From an uncultured Prevotella sp. (lineage in GTDB: Bacteria > Bacteroidota > Bacteroidia > Bacteroidales > Bacteroidaceae), in contig ONKL01000012.1 in the NCBI GenBank assembly GCA_900318395.1, positions 1 through 54,841 of the forward strand: a DNA stretch of 54,841 bases, read 5' to 3'. How positions within the stretch are numbered: position 1 is the first letter of the stretch; the number at the start of each line of letters is the position of its first letter. The position numbers and the translations under genes were made by a program. Below are positions 35,271 through 43,941 of the stretch, one piece after another. The notes below the pieces were generated by a model. That model ran no database searches. It was not told the DNA's origin and saw only the letters and a program-made list of their open reading frames with translations.

Positions 35271-38200
35271 ATGGCAACACTAAAATTGACAATCTACCGG
35301 CAAAATAATAAAAATGCAAAAAAGAACCTGGAAAATGACATAGTTCTTGAAACGTCGATACGGACTGCCAAGTACAAATTTAACGGCAATGATTATCTGC
35401 TTAGCCTTGCGGGGCTTGACATCAACATGCAGATGTATCGTCCCTCGGAGATCCTTGCAGACATCAGTATAGCCATGGATAGAGGAAATAACTGGATAAC
35501 TATACCAAGGACTTGTTTCGAAATATTTAAGGACAAGAAGGTCGGCCTCAGTTCGGGCGAGTTCCTGATAGGAAAAGATTTCTATGTGCATGAGGTTATC
35601 CCCGAGTGCTACTCTGACTCCATACACCTGAAGCTGAAGATCTACAGCCCTGACAAGGTACTTACTCTGAAGAATACCAGCCGCACCTTTGTTGGGAAAC
35701 GGCTTTCGGAGATTCTGACCTCCGAACTTAAGAAATACAGTCATCCCGCTGACGAGAAAGACTGCCTGAAGTTCAACACAGACAATCTGCAGGTGCTGAA
35801 GTTCGAGAGGCTTATAAAAAATAAGGTCCAAGATGAGCACATGTTCCCTTTCCTGGTGCAGTATAATGAGAGTATCTATGACCTCCTGGCCCGAACAGCC
35901 AACCGCTGGGGAGAGTTCATGTATTATCGCGATGGTAAACTTCATTTCGGTTATAATGAGAAACAAGCCCCCAATGATTTAAAAGATCAAGATAAAAAGA
36001 ATAAATACTACAAAATCACCTATCCGAGCTATAATACGGACGCTGTGCTGACGAATGGTGATGGGAGTGGTGTTTACGACCTGGAGGCCGTCTATGACGC
36101 GACTGTCAGCGATACGCCGGTGGAGGAGTCGCCTTACAAGGTAAAGGGTGAACTGGGCAAGTTTAACGGTGCGGCTGACAAATATTTCATGAGAAAGATT
36201 GCCTCATTCCTAGGCAATGATAAGGACTTGATTACCTGGCTTTTCAACAATCTGGTCGACGACTCTGTCAGTGTGGCTGAGAGCGTTGTGTACAATAAGA
36301 TGTTGAACAAAGACCTGGACGGGGAATACTTCACAGATGAGAATAAGACAAAATATCCCCTGCAGTTTGGTGAACAGGAATTTACCCTGTACGAAGATGT
36401 GAAAGAGAAAAAGCAAGCCTACAATCAGTTTACTGAATATAATTCTATTTACACCTCAGGCAAGTATAAGAAGATACTGGAAGCAGAGCGGGCGTCATCA
36501 AAGAATCTGGTGCAGATAAATTTCAATACGACCTACCCAGATGTGAAGCTTGGCGATCAGATTATTGTCGATAAGGAGAAGTTCATTGTCGTAGGTATCA
36601 CTGGCAAACCGACCGAACAATATATAGAAGACGATGGGGAAATCACAACCCATTACTCATTTGTTGTGACTGCGATTGCGCGGAAGGATGACAAGAGCAT
36701 CTTCTATCCGACCATGCTGCCTTCGGGACACGTAAGATATTCCGGCCCCCAGAAAGGTGCCATCATGGCAGCGAATGATCCCACGCTAAATCATCGCGTA
36801 CGGGTGCTGTTCGACTGGCAGTACGAGGGGGAAGAGACGGTGGAAGATGAAGATACTGGTCAAGAAATAAAAATGCCTAAACCTATTGACGATGCCACCG
36901 AGGCCTCTCCCTGGCTGATATTCGCCGCCAAGGGCGAGGGCAAACCATCGACGGGCCGGCATGTGGTTGCATCCAAAGTACTGGTAGGTTTCGTCGACGG
37001 CAATATTGAGCGACCTTATGTGATGGGATACATACAGGACAAGACCACATTAGACAAAACCATCGACGTGGATCTCGACACCGACCAGGGCCACTACCTC
37101 CGATTGTCCGACGGTTCCAGAGGGGCCGGACTCTCCAGCTTCCTCTTTGGTGCATTTTCTCCGGCAGCCAGCACCATCTCCGATTTCTGGCCCAATTTTG
37201 CATTCAACCTCGGGAAAAGTGCTCATCTCGAAGGCGGTTTCAAGTTAAGCGACTATTACGGCATCTATAAGATCACTGGCTCCAGCGACCAGCGCAACAT
37301 CACCATTAGCTCGCCCTGGGGCGACGTGAAGATGAACGCGTTTACTGGCATTACCATCTCTGCGCCCAATGGCGACGTGAAGATCTGCGGCAAGAACGTC
37401 ACCATCGAGGCGGGCAACAACCTGAAGCTGGTGTCGGGAACGAATGTGGACCACAAGTTCGCAGCAGACAAGAAATACAGTGGCACCTCTGCCGCTACCG
37501 TCCTGATGAGTGCCTCGGCAGCCATTGTTAATCGACTGGCGGATAAGGTCACGCTGCTCGACCTGTCTATCGTCAGGTCGGTCGTCGAGATTGTGATGCG
37601 CCCCGTGGAGGGAGCACTCACGGTCAAGTCGAGCCGCTTCTTGAAGTTGGAGGCTGGCAAGAATGCCTGTGAGTATCCGATGTCGGCATATAACCAAAAG
37701 AAGAGAGAACAGATTCAAAAAGACGTAGCAGATGCGAGCCAGGCGTTAGGAGCTTCCTTGAACAAGAAGACTCCGCTGAGGGCAAGCCTCGCAAGACTCT
37801 TTATGTATGCTCCATATCAAGCAAAAGCTGACCAAAAAGACATCAACGCTTTTTACAATGATTGCCTCATTAAGAAGAAAGGACTTGAGGCTGCAATCTT
37901 TGAATTGAAAGAATGGTCAGAAAAACCTGATGACAAACCTTGCAACGATTATGAGAATCTGAAGACTATCCTGTGGGACACAGACACCAAAAAGACCAAG
38001 ATTGAAGAAAAAGACCTCGGGTTTACAGAAGATGTCAGTATAGAAGATGGTGCAAAAACCGAAAATGCACAGGGGCGACAAGCATGTGGTAAGAATTTTG
38101 CAAAAAAATGCCGTGGTTTGGCACGTAAGAAGGTTGCTAAAAAAGCAACAGAACTTAGACGAGCCATCCTCAAGATTCTGAACTACGGATCCAAAACGAC

Positions 38201-38849
38201 CGAGAAGCTGTGCGAGGCGAAAATCAAAAAGTTTCTTAAGACGCCTCCTCCCAAGGATGCTGCCAAAATCATATACGAAGTTTTTTGGAGGGAAAATAAC
38301 AAAGATCTGCCTATCTTTAAGCTGAGTGATGATATCAAAAATCTTTCAGCAGCGGAAAATCCCATTGGCGATAACATCGTAAAATTCTTGCGTAGAGTGT
38401 ACGCCTTGAATATGCTGGACAAGTTCAAACTAATCGAAGATGTCAACAAGCCTACGGTGACCAATGCCGAGACTACAACGCAGGGGAGCATTATGCATGA
38501 CGATACCTGGAAAGCATTCATAAACCAGCTCAAAGCAGATGCCCTTGCGGTGAGCGACTTCGATAAATGGAAGGATGATATGAATTTAAAAAGTCTCGGC
38601 TTATCTGTGGCTGGTGATTTGAATCCCTTTGCATTCTGGTCGAAGTTAAAAGGCCCCTGGGACGAGCGTTCATCTTGGGACAACAACAACAGGGGTACCA
38701 TCCTATTTGGAGCTAACAAACAGACCTATCAGTTTGGTACGGGCGACAATCCTCAAATGCAAATCATACCAAAGTTGAAACCGCAGCTTCCCGACGAAGC
38801 CGCTAATGAATTTCTGGCTGAGTTAAGGCATAATCTAAAAGAACTGTAA
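35271..38849 (+). CDS. VgrG-like spike protein with a large C-terminal extension
   Basis: A 1192-residue protein. Residues about 1-450 resemble the gp27-like hub of VgrG, including VQYNESIYDLLARTANRWG. At about 480-580 lies the gp5-type OB fold: HRVRVLFDWQYEG, SPWLIFAAKGEG, VLVGFVDGNIERPYVMGYI. Beta-helix needle repeats follow at about 640-800 (GDVKICGKNVTIEAGNNLKL, GALTVKSSRFLKLEAG). The last 390 residues are Lys-rich and helical with no match I recognise; they may be a cargo domain. No sheath, baseplate, tube or ATPase genes of a type VI system are in the window, so this spike is an orphan here. Confidence 0.82.
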   Translation: MATLKLTIYRQNNKNAKKNLENDIVLETSIRTAKYKFNGNDYLLSLAGLDINMQMYRPSEILADISIAMDRGNNWITIPRTCFEIFKDKKVGLSSGEFLIGKDFYVHEVIPECYSDSIHLKLKIYSPDKVLTLKNTSRTFVGKRLSEILTSELKKYSHPADEKDCLKFNTDNLQVLKFERLIKNKVQDEHMFPFLVQYNESIYDLLARTANRWGEFMYYRDGKLHFGYNEKQAPNDLKDQDKKNKYYKITYPSYNTDAVLTNGDGSGVYDLEAVYDATVSDTPVEESPYKVKGELGKFNGAADKYFMRKIASFLGNDKDLITWLFNNLVDDSVSVAESVVYNKMLNKDLDGEYFTDENKTKYPLQFGEQEFTLYEDVKEKKQAYNQFTEYNSIYTSGKYKKILEAERASSKNLVQINFNTTYPDVKLGDQIIVDKEKFIVVGITGKPTEQYIEDDGEITTHYSFVVTAIARKDDKSIFYPTMLPSGHVRYSGPQKGAIMAANDPTLNHRVRVLFDWQYEGEETVEDEDTGQEIKMPKPIDDATEASPWLIFAAKGEGKPSTGRHVVASKVLVGFVDGNIERPYVMGYIQDKTTLDKTIDVDLDTDQGHYLRLSDGSRGAGLSSFLFGAFSPAASTISDFWPNFAFNLGKSAHLEGGFKLSDYYGIYKITGSSDQRNITISSPWGDVKMNAFTGITISAPNGDVKICGKNVTIEAGNNLKLVSGTNVDHKFAADKKYSGTSAATVLMSASAAIVNRLADKVTLLDLSIVRSVVEIVMRPVEGALTVKSSRFLKLEAGKNACEYPMSAYNQKKREQIQKDVADASQALGASLNKKTPLRASLARLFMYAPYQAKADQKDINAFYNDCLIKKKGLEAAIFELKEWSEKPDDKPCNDYENLKTILWDTDTKKTKIEEKDLGFTEDVSIEDGAKTENAQGRQACGKNFAKKCRGLARKKVAKKATELRRAILKILNYGSKTTEKLCEAKIKKFLKTPPPKDAAKIIYEVFWRENNKDLPIFKLSDDIKNLSAAENPIGDNIVKFLRRVYALNMLDKFKLIEDVNKPTVTNAETTTQGSIMHDDTWKAFINQLKADALAVSDFDKWKDDMNLKSLGLSVAGDLNPFAFWSKLKGPWDERSSWDNNNRGTILFGANKQTYQFGTGDNPQMQIIPKLKPQLPDEAANEFLAELRHNLKEL

Positions 38850-38861
38850 ACAGACTATACT

Positions 38862-40823
38862 ATGACATATATATTTGAAGAATGGAAGGAAGTGCTGGAG
38901 AAATTCCAGAAGTGCGTGGATCAGGGGGTAGAGGAGATGCACCAACAGAAGGAAGAGGTGCAGCAGATCAAGGATGATATCTTCAGCCGCCTCGACAGTG
39001 GAAACATCATCCGCGACGACAGGCGCATCGTGCTCTCGGCGCCGGAGATCATAATCGGCGATGTTGACAAGAGCGGCACGCTGACAGGCGAGATGGGTAC
39101 GGTCATCGTCAGGGGCCATCACGTGGCGCTCGAAGGTGCCGGCGAGAGCGGCAGCGTCGTCACCCGTGCCCCGCTTATCGAGCAGAAAGCCGTCAACCCC
39201 GGTATCGACGGGCACGAGAACGTGGTGGGCACCACGTCGCAGATCGTCTCGCAGGCCTGCTCCATCATGCTCCACAGCAGCAATGCCACCGATGCGTTCT
39301 CGCAGGTGCCGGCCGATCCCGGTAACGGCGGCATCAGCATCCATGCCGACAGCCAGCTGAACATCGAAGCAGCCGTCTCAGCCGAGCAGCGCAAGAAGCA
39401 GATTGAAAACACGCTGAAAGTGCTCGACAAGCACAGCGGCGACCTTAAGTCGAGCATGACGGCGCAGAAGTCGGCGGTCGATAAGTTCATCAGCGAGATG
39501 GTGAAGCTGGTGGAGAAGGAAGAGAAGCTGAACGAAACCGAGAACTACGAGACCTTCGTGAACCTGAGCGACATCGACGCGCTGCACGACGAGATGGACG
39601 AGCTGATGCCTGCACTGCTGACGAGCATACAGGGATTTATCAACACCGTGTCGGAGCTGGCAGAGGTGAACCGCAGCAAGAAGGCCCTGAAGGCAGAGAA
39701 GGATAATATCAAGACGGGCGACGACTTCAAGAAGAATACCACCGGCGCCGCGATGAATATCAAGGCGGAGAACATCAGTATAGCCACTGCCGACGGCGAC
39801 GGCAACCTGCACACGAACAGCGAGGCAGGCATCAGCGTCAGCACGCCACGCATGGCAGTAAGCATGCACGACGGCGAAGGCGCACTCGTAAAGGACGGCT
39901 ATTTCAACGTGAGTGCCCACGACATCAATATCAACACCGCTAACCCGAAGACCAAGGAGTGGCCCGTGGAAGGCAAGGTGCATATCTGGTCGAAGGATAT
40001 CAGCCTGGAGGCTATCGACTACAAGATGAACGACAAGGGCGTGTTTATGGAGAAAGAACTCACCAAGGACGGCAAGATCACCCTGGGCGCCAAGACCATC
40101 GAGGTATCGACCGCCAACCCGAAAGACGTGGAGCGCGACGAGAAGGGCAAGCTCACCAAGGGTGAATATACCGGCGACGGCGAGCTGACACTCAAGTCGA
40201 AGAGCATCAGCGTAGAGGGTCTCGACTACGAGGTGAAGGACGGCAAACAGAAGGCGAAGGCGCTCACCAAAGATAGTAAGGTGACCATCCGCGCCGAGAA
40301 GCAGACCATCATCGCCGCCGACGGTGAGGGCAAGGCCACGGGTAGCATCGCCATCAATGCGAAGGCGGTCAGCGTGAAGTCGATGGACGTCGACAAGGAG
40401 AAGCTCACCGACAGTGGCCTGGCCTCGGGCAGCACGATGACACTCGTATCGGAGAAGATGTTTGTGGGTCAGAAGACGAAGAGCGAGAAGAGCAAGAAGC
40501 TGCAGCTCGTCAGCGAGGAGTTAGGCGCTTTCGGCGACAAGACCTTGGAGATACAGCAGGGCGACGGCAAGGCCCTCGTTCAGCTCAGCGGCGGCAATGC
40601 CTCGATGGGTGGCAGCAAGTCGCAGATCTACGGCGATACCACCATCACTGGTAAGGCCGACATCAAGGGCGACGTGAAGGCACCGAAGGGAACGTTCGAC
40701 AATCTGGAGGCCAAGACTTCCTTCAAGTCGTCGAACATCAGCGACGGCTTCGCTATTCCAGGAGCTCCTGCCTCTGGTAAGCTGAGTGCGAAGCTGAAGA
40801 CGGAAGACGCGCCGAAGGAGTAA
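38862..40823 (+). CDS. Large repetitive beta-helix-like protein, probable needle or spike partner
   Basis: A 653-residue protein. A coiled N-terminus (FEEWKEVLEKFQKCVDQGVEE) leads to strands like those of VgrG needles (RIVLSAPEIIIGD, GTVIVRGHHVALEG). A helical stretch at about 180-290 is followed by at least five repeats of the form G-x-(I/L)-T/H-(L/I)-x-(A/S)-K-x-I (KVHIWSKDISLEA, KITLGAKTIEVS, ELTLKSKSISVEG, KVTIRAEKQTII, SIAINAKAVSVKS), ending in Gly/Ala/Pro-rich sequence. The base composition is visibly more GC-rich than the flanks. It starts 12 nt after the VgrG gene. I infer that it extends or caps the spike; it matches no family I can name. Confidence 0.6.
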   Translation: MTYIFEEWKEVLEKFQKCVDQGVEEMHQQKEEVQQIKDDIFSRLDSGNIIRDDRRIVLSAPEIIIGDVDKSGTLTGEMGTVIVRGHHVALEGAGESGSVVTRAPLIEQKAVNPGIDGHENVVGTTSQIVSQACSIMLHSSNATDAFSQVPADPGNGGISIHADSQLNIEAAVSAEQRKKQIENTLKVLDKHSGDLKSSMTAQKSAVDKFISEMVKLVEKEEKLNETENYETFVNLSDIDALHDEMDELMPALLTSIQGFINTVSELAEVNRSKKALKAEKDNIKTGDDFKKNTTGAAMNIKAENISIATADGDGNLHTNSEAGISVSTPRMAVSMHDGEGALVKDGYFNVSAHDININTANPKTKEWPVEGKVHIWSKDISLEAIDYKMNDKGVFMEKELTKDGKITLGAKTIEVSTANPKDVERDEKGKLTKGEYTGDGELTLKSKSISVEGLDYEVKDGKQKAKALTKDSKVTIRAEKQTIIAADGEGKATGSIAINAKAVSVKSMDVDKEKLTDSGLASGSTMTLVSEKMFVGQKTKSEKSKKLQLVSEELGAFGDKTLEIQQGDGKALVQLSGGNASMGGSKSQIYGDTTITGKADIKGDVKAPKGTFDNLEAKTSFKSSNISDGFAIPGAPASGKLSAKLKTEDAPKE

Positions 40824-40852
40824 ATATGATGAAGAATTAAGAATTAAGAGAT

Positions 40853-41524
40853 ATGAACAGAGCAGCAATAAGAGAATTCGATAAGATGAGCGATTCGCTC
40901 AGTACACTGAACGCCCAGTTCGCCTACCGGCTTATGAATCTGTGCGTAAAGTCAGAGCCCGTGGCGCTGTTGCCTATCCTCGTTAATATCGAGGGCGAAC
41001 TGCAGAAACTCGAGGAATGTGCACAGATCTCGAAAGATGACGACTACACCTTCAAAGTGTTCGCCAACTATAGCAGCGACATACCCGCTCTCGCTCAGGG
41101 TATCTTCAAGACTCACCCAGAGTTTAAGCAGGAATTGTTCGAAGAGGAAGTGGAATACATTGACGAAGATGGCGAGGAACGGGTGGACAAAGTGCCTTAC
41201 ATCCTGCTGACGATGCCCGAGGTGAACGACGATCGCTACGACGTGCTGAAGGACGGCGTAAAGGCCATCTATGAAGACACGAAGGTCAAGATGGAGAACG
41301 TCATTGCCAATGCCGATGTTAAGATGGCCGAGCTGATGGCAGGTGAGAGCGAGGCCGACATCGAGAAAGTGAAGAAGAACCGCGACAAACAGGTGAAGAC
41401 CTGGACGGAACAGCGTGATAAAGTTTACAACAAAAAGCTCCAGGAAATAGAGGAAGCTCATTCTAAATGGCTGTTAGAGCAGTCCGACCAGCGGCTGAAG
41501 AATCTGATGAACATGAAGAAATGA
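40853..41524 (+). CDS. Hypothetical acidic coiled-coil protein
   Basis: A 223-residue soluble protein without signal peptide. The N-terminal half is helical (FDKMSDSLSTLNAQFAYRLM), the middle is very acidic (FEEEVEYIDEDGEERVDKV), and the last 90 residues form a long charged coiled coil (IEKVKKNRDKQVKTWTEQRD and on). I do not recognise the family. Its place between the spike genes and the RsbW kinase suggests a chaperone, adaptor or regulator for the spike. A short repeat (AGAATTAAGAATTAAGAG) lies just upstream. Confidence 0.65.
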   Translation: MNRAAIREFDKMSDSLSTLNAQFAYRLMNLCVKSEPVALLPILVNIEGELQKLEECAQISKDDDYTFKVFANYSSDIPALAQGIFKTHPEFKQELFEEEVEYIDEDGEERVDKVPYILLTMPEVNDDRYDVLKDGVKAIYEDTKVKMENVIANADVKMAELMAGESEADIEKVKKNRDKQVKTWTEQRDKVYNKKLQEIEEAHSKWLLEQSDQRLKNLMNMKK

Positions 41525-41549
41525 CAACCACTTATTGGATGCAAAGACC

Positions 41550-41957
41550 ATGACCAGGTTGTACTTCCAACCCATCCGCGGCAAGTCACTCGATATTATC
41601 CGAGCGATACTCCAGACAGAGGAAATTGCTTCGGCAGGAAACGTTTTTGGCGACATTCATTTGGCAACTGAGGAACTGGTGGTGAATATCGTTGACAATG
41701 CCTATCCTGACGGTGGGAATGACTATCTCGGTGTTGAAATCATGCGCAGCGAAGATGGCATTACCCTGCGCTTCCGAGACGGCGGCATTCCGTTCAACCC
41801 ACTTAAAAAAGACAGCCCCGACACTTCTTTGCCGATTAATCAACGAAAGATAGGCGGACTGGGCATCTATTTCGTCATGAGGAAGATGGACGGTGTCGAA
41901 TATGAGTACACTAACGGCGAGAATATGCTCACGATAAGAAAGAACCTACAAAAGTAG
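41550..41957 (+). CDS. RsbW/SpoIIAB-like serine-protein kinase (HATPase_c_2)
   Basis: A 135-residue GHKL ATPase. The N-box is EELVVNIVDNAY (residues 41-52), G1 is FRDGGIPFNP and G2 is IGGLGIYFVMRKM. Such proteins phosphorylate a STAS antagonist and release or hold a target, classically a sigma factor. The frame is open from TTG 41535, but ATG 41550 gives the normal family start MTRLYFQPI. It lies 25 nt after the coiled-coil gene and 7 nt before the phosphatase gene. Confidence 0.9.
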   Translation: MTRLYFQPIRGKSLDIIRAILQTEEIASAGNVFGDIHLATEELVVNIVDNAYPDGGNDYLGVEIMRSEDGITLRFRDGGIPFNPLKKDSPDTSLPINQRKIGGLGIYFVMRKMDGVEYEYTNGENMLTIRKNLQK

Positions 41958-41964
41958 ACTGACG

Positions 41965-43131
41965 ATGGCAGCAATAAAGATACTATGCGTCGATGATGAG
42001 GCGGCTGTGGAGCTGCTGATGAGACAATACTTCAGGCGGAAAATCCGCAGCGGAGAGTATGAGTTCTTCTTCGCCAGCAACGGCATAGAGGCACTCGAGG
42101 TGATGTACAACAACCCAGATATAGAGATCATTCTCAGCGACATCAATATGCCCGATATGGACGGACTGACACTCTTGGCCAAGGTGGACGAGATGCGCAA
42201 CCCTGCACTTCACGTTATCATGGTGAGTGCCTATGGTAACATGGCGAATATCCGACAGGCGATGAACAACGGTGCCTTTGACTTTGCTGTCAAACCCATC
42301 GACATGGATGACCTGAGCCTGACCATCGAGAAAGCCATCGAAAGGATCAACTTTGTACATAAGACCGAACAGGAACACACACAACTAGAATCGTTGAAAA
42401 AGGAGCTTACTACGGCCAGGGATATCCAGCAATTTATCCTGCCACAAACATTCCCCCCTTTCCCGGAGGAGAGCGACAAGATAGACATCTATGCCTCGAT
42501 GGAGGCTGCAAAGGACATTGGCGGCGATTTCTACGATTTCTTTCGTATCGACGACGACCGCGTAGCTCTCGTCATTGCCGATGTCTGCGGCAAAGGGATT
42601 CCTGCAGCTCTGTTCATGGCCATCAGCCGAACCGTCATACGCTCGAAGGGCATGTTGTATTCTGATACTGGCAAGTGCATGACGGAATCGAACCTGCCGC
42701 TGGTGGCCTATTCGGCTGACTATATGTTTGTCACCGTGTTCTATGCTGTCTATAATATGAAGACTGGTCTTCTTGCCTATTGCAATGCAGGCCATAACCG
42801 GCCTGTGCTGTTGCATTCCGACGGAACGACAGAGGTACTCCCGAAGCCAGGAAATCCGTTCGTCGGTGTTTACAACAATGTCGTATATAAGGAGGACACC
42901 CTGCAAATGGAGAGCGGCGACACGCTGGTGATGTACACCGACGGAGTGACCGAGGCCTGCAACCCCGAAAAGCAGATGTTCGGACAGGATCGATTCTGCT
43001 CTACTCTCAGCAGCCTTGCCGATAAGAACTGCCGACAAATCATCGAAGTAGTGAAAGCCGACATCAGCGACTTCACGACAGGTGCTGAACAGAACGACGA
43101 CATCACGATACTTGCGCTCAAAAGAAAGTGA
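41965..43131 (+). CDS. Response regulator with SpoIIE-type PP2C phosphatase domain (RsbU-like)
   Basis: A 388-residue protein. Residues 1-125 are a receiver domain: acidic pair Asp10-Asp11, phospho-acceptor Asp59 in LSDINMPDMDG, and the conserved Lys in FAVKPID. A coiled linker (KELTTARDIQQFILPQ) leads to a PP2C/SpoIIE domain with metal-binding GGDFYDFF, IADVCGKGIPAALFMA, YTDGVTEA and QNDDITILAL. It should dephosphorylate the STAS protein when the receiver is phosphorylated. Its kinase partner is unclear, because the sensor in the divergent operon lacks the H-box histidine. It is the last gene before the right flanking repeat. Confidence 0.93.
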   Translation: MAAIKILCVDDEAAVELLMRQYFRRKIRSGEYEFFFASNGIEALEVMYNNPDIEIILSDINMPDMDGLTLLAKVDEMRNPALHVIMVSAYGNMANIRQAMNNGAFDFAVKPIDMDDLSLTIEKAIERINFVHKTEQEHTQLESLKKELTTARDIQQFILPQTFPPFPEESDKIDIYASMEAAKDIGGDFYDFFRIDDDRVALVIADVCGKGIPAALFMAISRTVIRSKGMLYSDTGKCMTESNLPLVAYSADYMFVTVFYAVYNMKTGLLAYCNAGHNRPVLLHSDGTTEVLPKPGNPFVGVYNNVVYKEDTLQMESGDTLVMYTDGVTEACNPEKQMFGQDRFCSTLSSLADKNCRQIIEVVKADISDFTTGAEQNDDITILALKRK

Positions 43132-43191
43132 CGGATCCTGTGTACCCGTAGTGTAGTCACATGTTCATGATGCATTGCACATTGGCTATAA

Positions 43192-43267
43192 TATCTGACA
43201 CCATTTTTTACAAAAATCTATGCGAACAGGTGGGAAACGAGAATTTTCACACCAATCATGATGAGAA
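43192..43267. repeat. Right copy of the direct repeat that bounds the island; true 3' end of mntP
   Basis: This copy includes the last 15 codons and stop of mntP plus about 25 bp of its 3' flank, starting TATCTGACACCATTTTTT. The left copy is at 27856-27931, 15.3 kb away, in the same orientation. Confidence 0.85.
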
Positions 43268-43808
43268 TGACACCTCCTAGAAGCTCTGGTTTCAGACGAC
43301 GGGCGATGGACTTGCCGAAGCGTGCCCCAAGCCGATAACCTATGATGCTGAAAAGGAAAGAGACCAAGCCGATAATCGATAAAGGGAGCGTAAGCTGGGA
43401 AAGGTGTTCATAGCCCGTACAGGCAAACGAGATACCGATAGCCAGGGCGTCGATGCTCGTGGCAATAGCCAGAATCAGCTGAGTACGGAACTTTCGAGGG
43501 TTGAAATGCTGCTCCTCCTCTGGTCCGAACGCCTCACGAATCATGTTGCCGCCTATCAATAGCAACAGCGAAAAGGCTATCCAATGGTCGTAGGCCTCTA
43601 TCATCGCTTGGAAATGGCTGATACCTAACCATCCGAGCAGGGGCATTGCAGCTTGGAAGAAGCCAAAAAGGAAAGCCATGCGGGCGATGGCAACGATTTC
43701 TCCTTGTTCCTGAGGACGCGATTTCAATATCACGCCACTGACAATCGAAACCGTAAAGCAGTCCATTGCCAGCGCGATGGCCAAGAAGATGATATCCAGA
43801 AGACTCAT
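43218..43808 (-). CDS. mntP: Manganese efflux pump MntP
   Basis: A 196-residue inner-membrane protein with six helices in two repeated halves. The conserved acidic motifs are ALAMDCFTVSI in helix 1 and ATSIDALAIGISFA in helix 4. It exports Mn2+ and protects from manganese excess. The frame is open to 43910, but ATG 43808 (MSLLDIIFLA) matches the family and follows a promoter. No mntP-type riboswitch was recognised in the short leader. The last codons are duplicated at 27856-27931. Confidence 0.95.
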   Translation of the reverse strand: MSLLDIIFLAIALAMDCFTVSIVSGVILKSRPQEQGEIVAIARMAFLFGFFQAAMPLLGWLGISHFQAMIEAYDHWIAFSLLLLIGGNMIREAFGPEEEQHFNPRKFRTQLILAIATSIDALAIGISFACTGYEHLSQLTLPLSIIGLVSFLFSIIGYRLGARFGKSIARRLKPELLGGVILIMIGVKILVSHLFA

Positions 43809-43845
43809 ATAGTATTTGTTTGTCTGATGATTACACTTTCTGCTG

Positions 43846-43853
43846 CAAAGGTA
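43846..43853 (-). promoter_or_regulatory. -7 element of mntP
   Basis: TACCTTTG on the minus strand, 37 bp before the mntP ATG; the -33 element is not clear. Confidence 0.6.
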
Positions 43854-43897
43854 CGAAAAAGTTAGATAATATGTATGGTGGTTGGGTATTTTTTTTG

Positions 43898-43905
43898 TAT
43901 CTTTG
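43898..43905 (+). promoter_or_regulatory. -7 element of the alpha-galactosidase gene
   Basis: TATCTTTG lies 36 bp before the ATG, in the 130-bp gap shared with divergent mntP. No good -33 element precedes it. Confidence 0.65.
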
Positions 43906-43941
43906 CACACAGAAACATATCATCAATAACTAACATTTCGT

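Noticed and set aside
34785-43131. A complete type VI secretion locus
   Set aside because: Only a VgrG-like protein and a needle-like partner are seen; no TssB/TssC sheath, Hcp tube, baseplate, membrane complex or ClpV gene is present.
27838-43267. Integrase or tRNA attachment site for the island
   Set aside because: No recombinase gene and no tRNA gene was found near either repeat; the repeats carry only the mntP 3' end.
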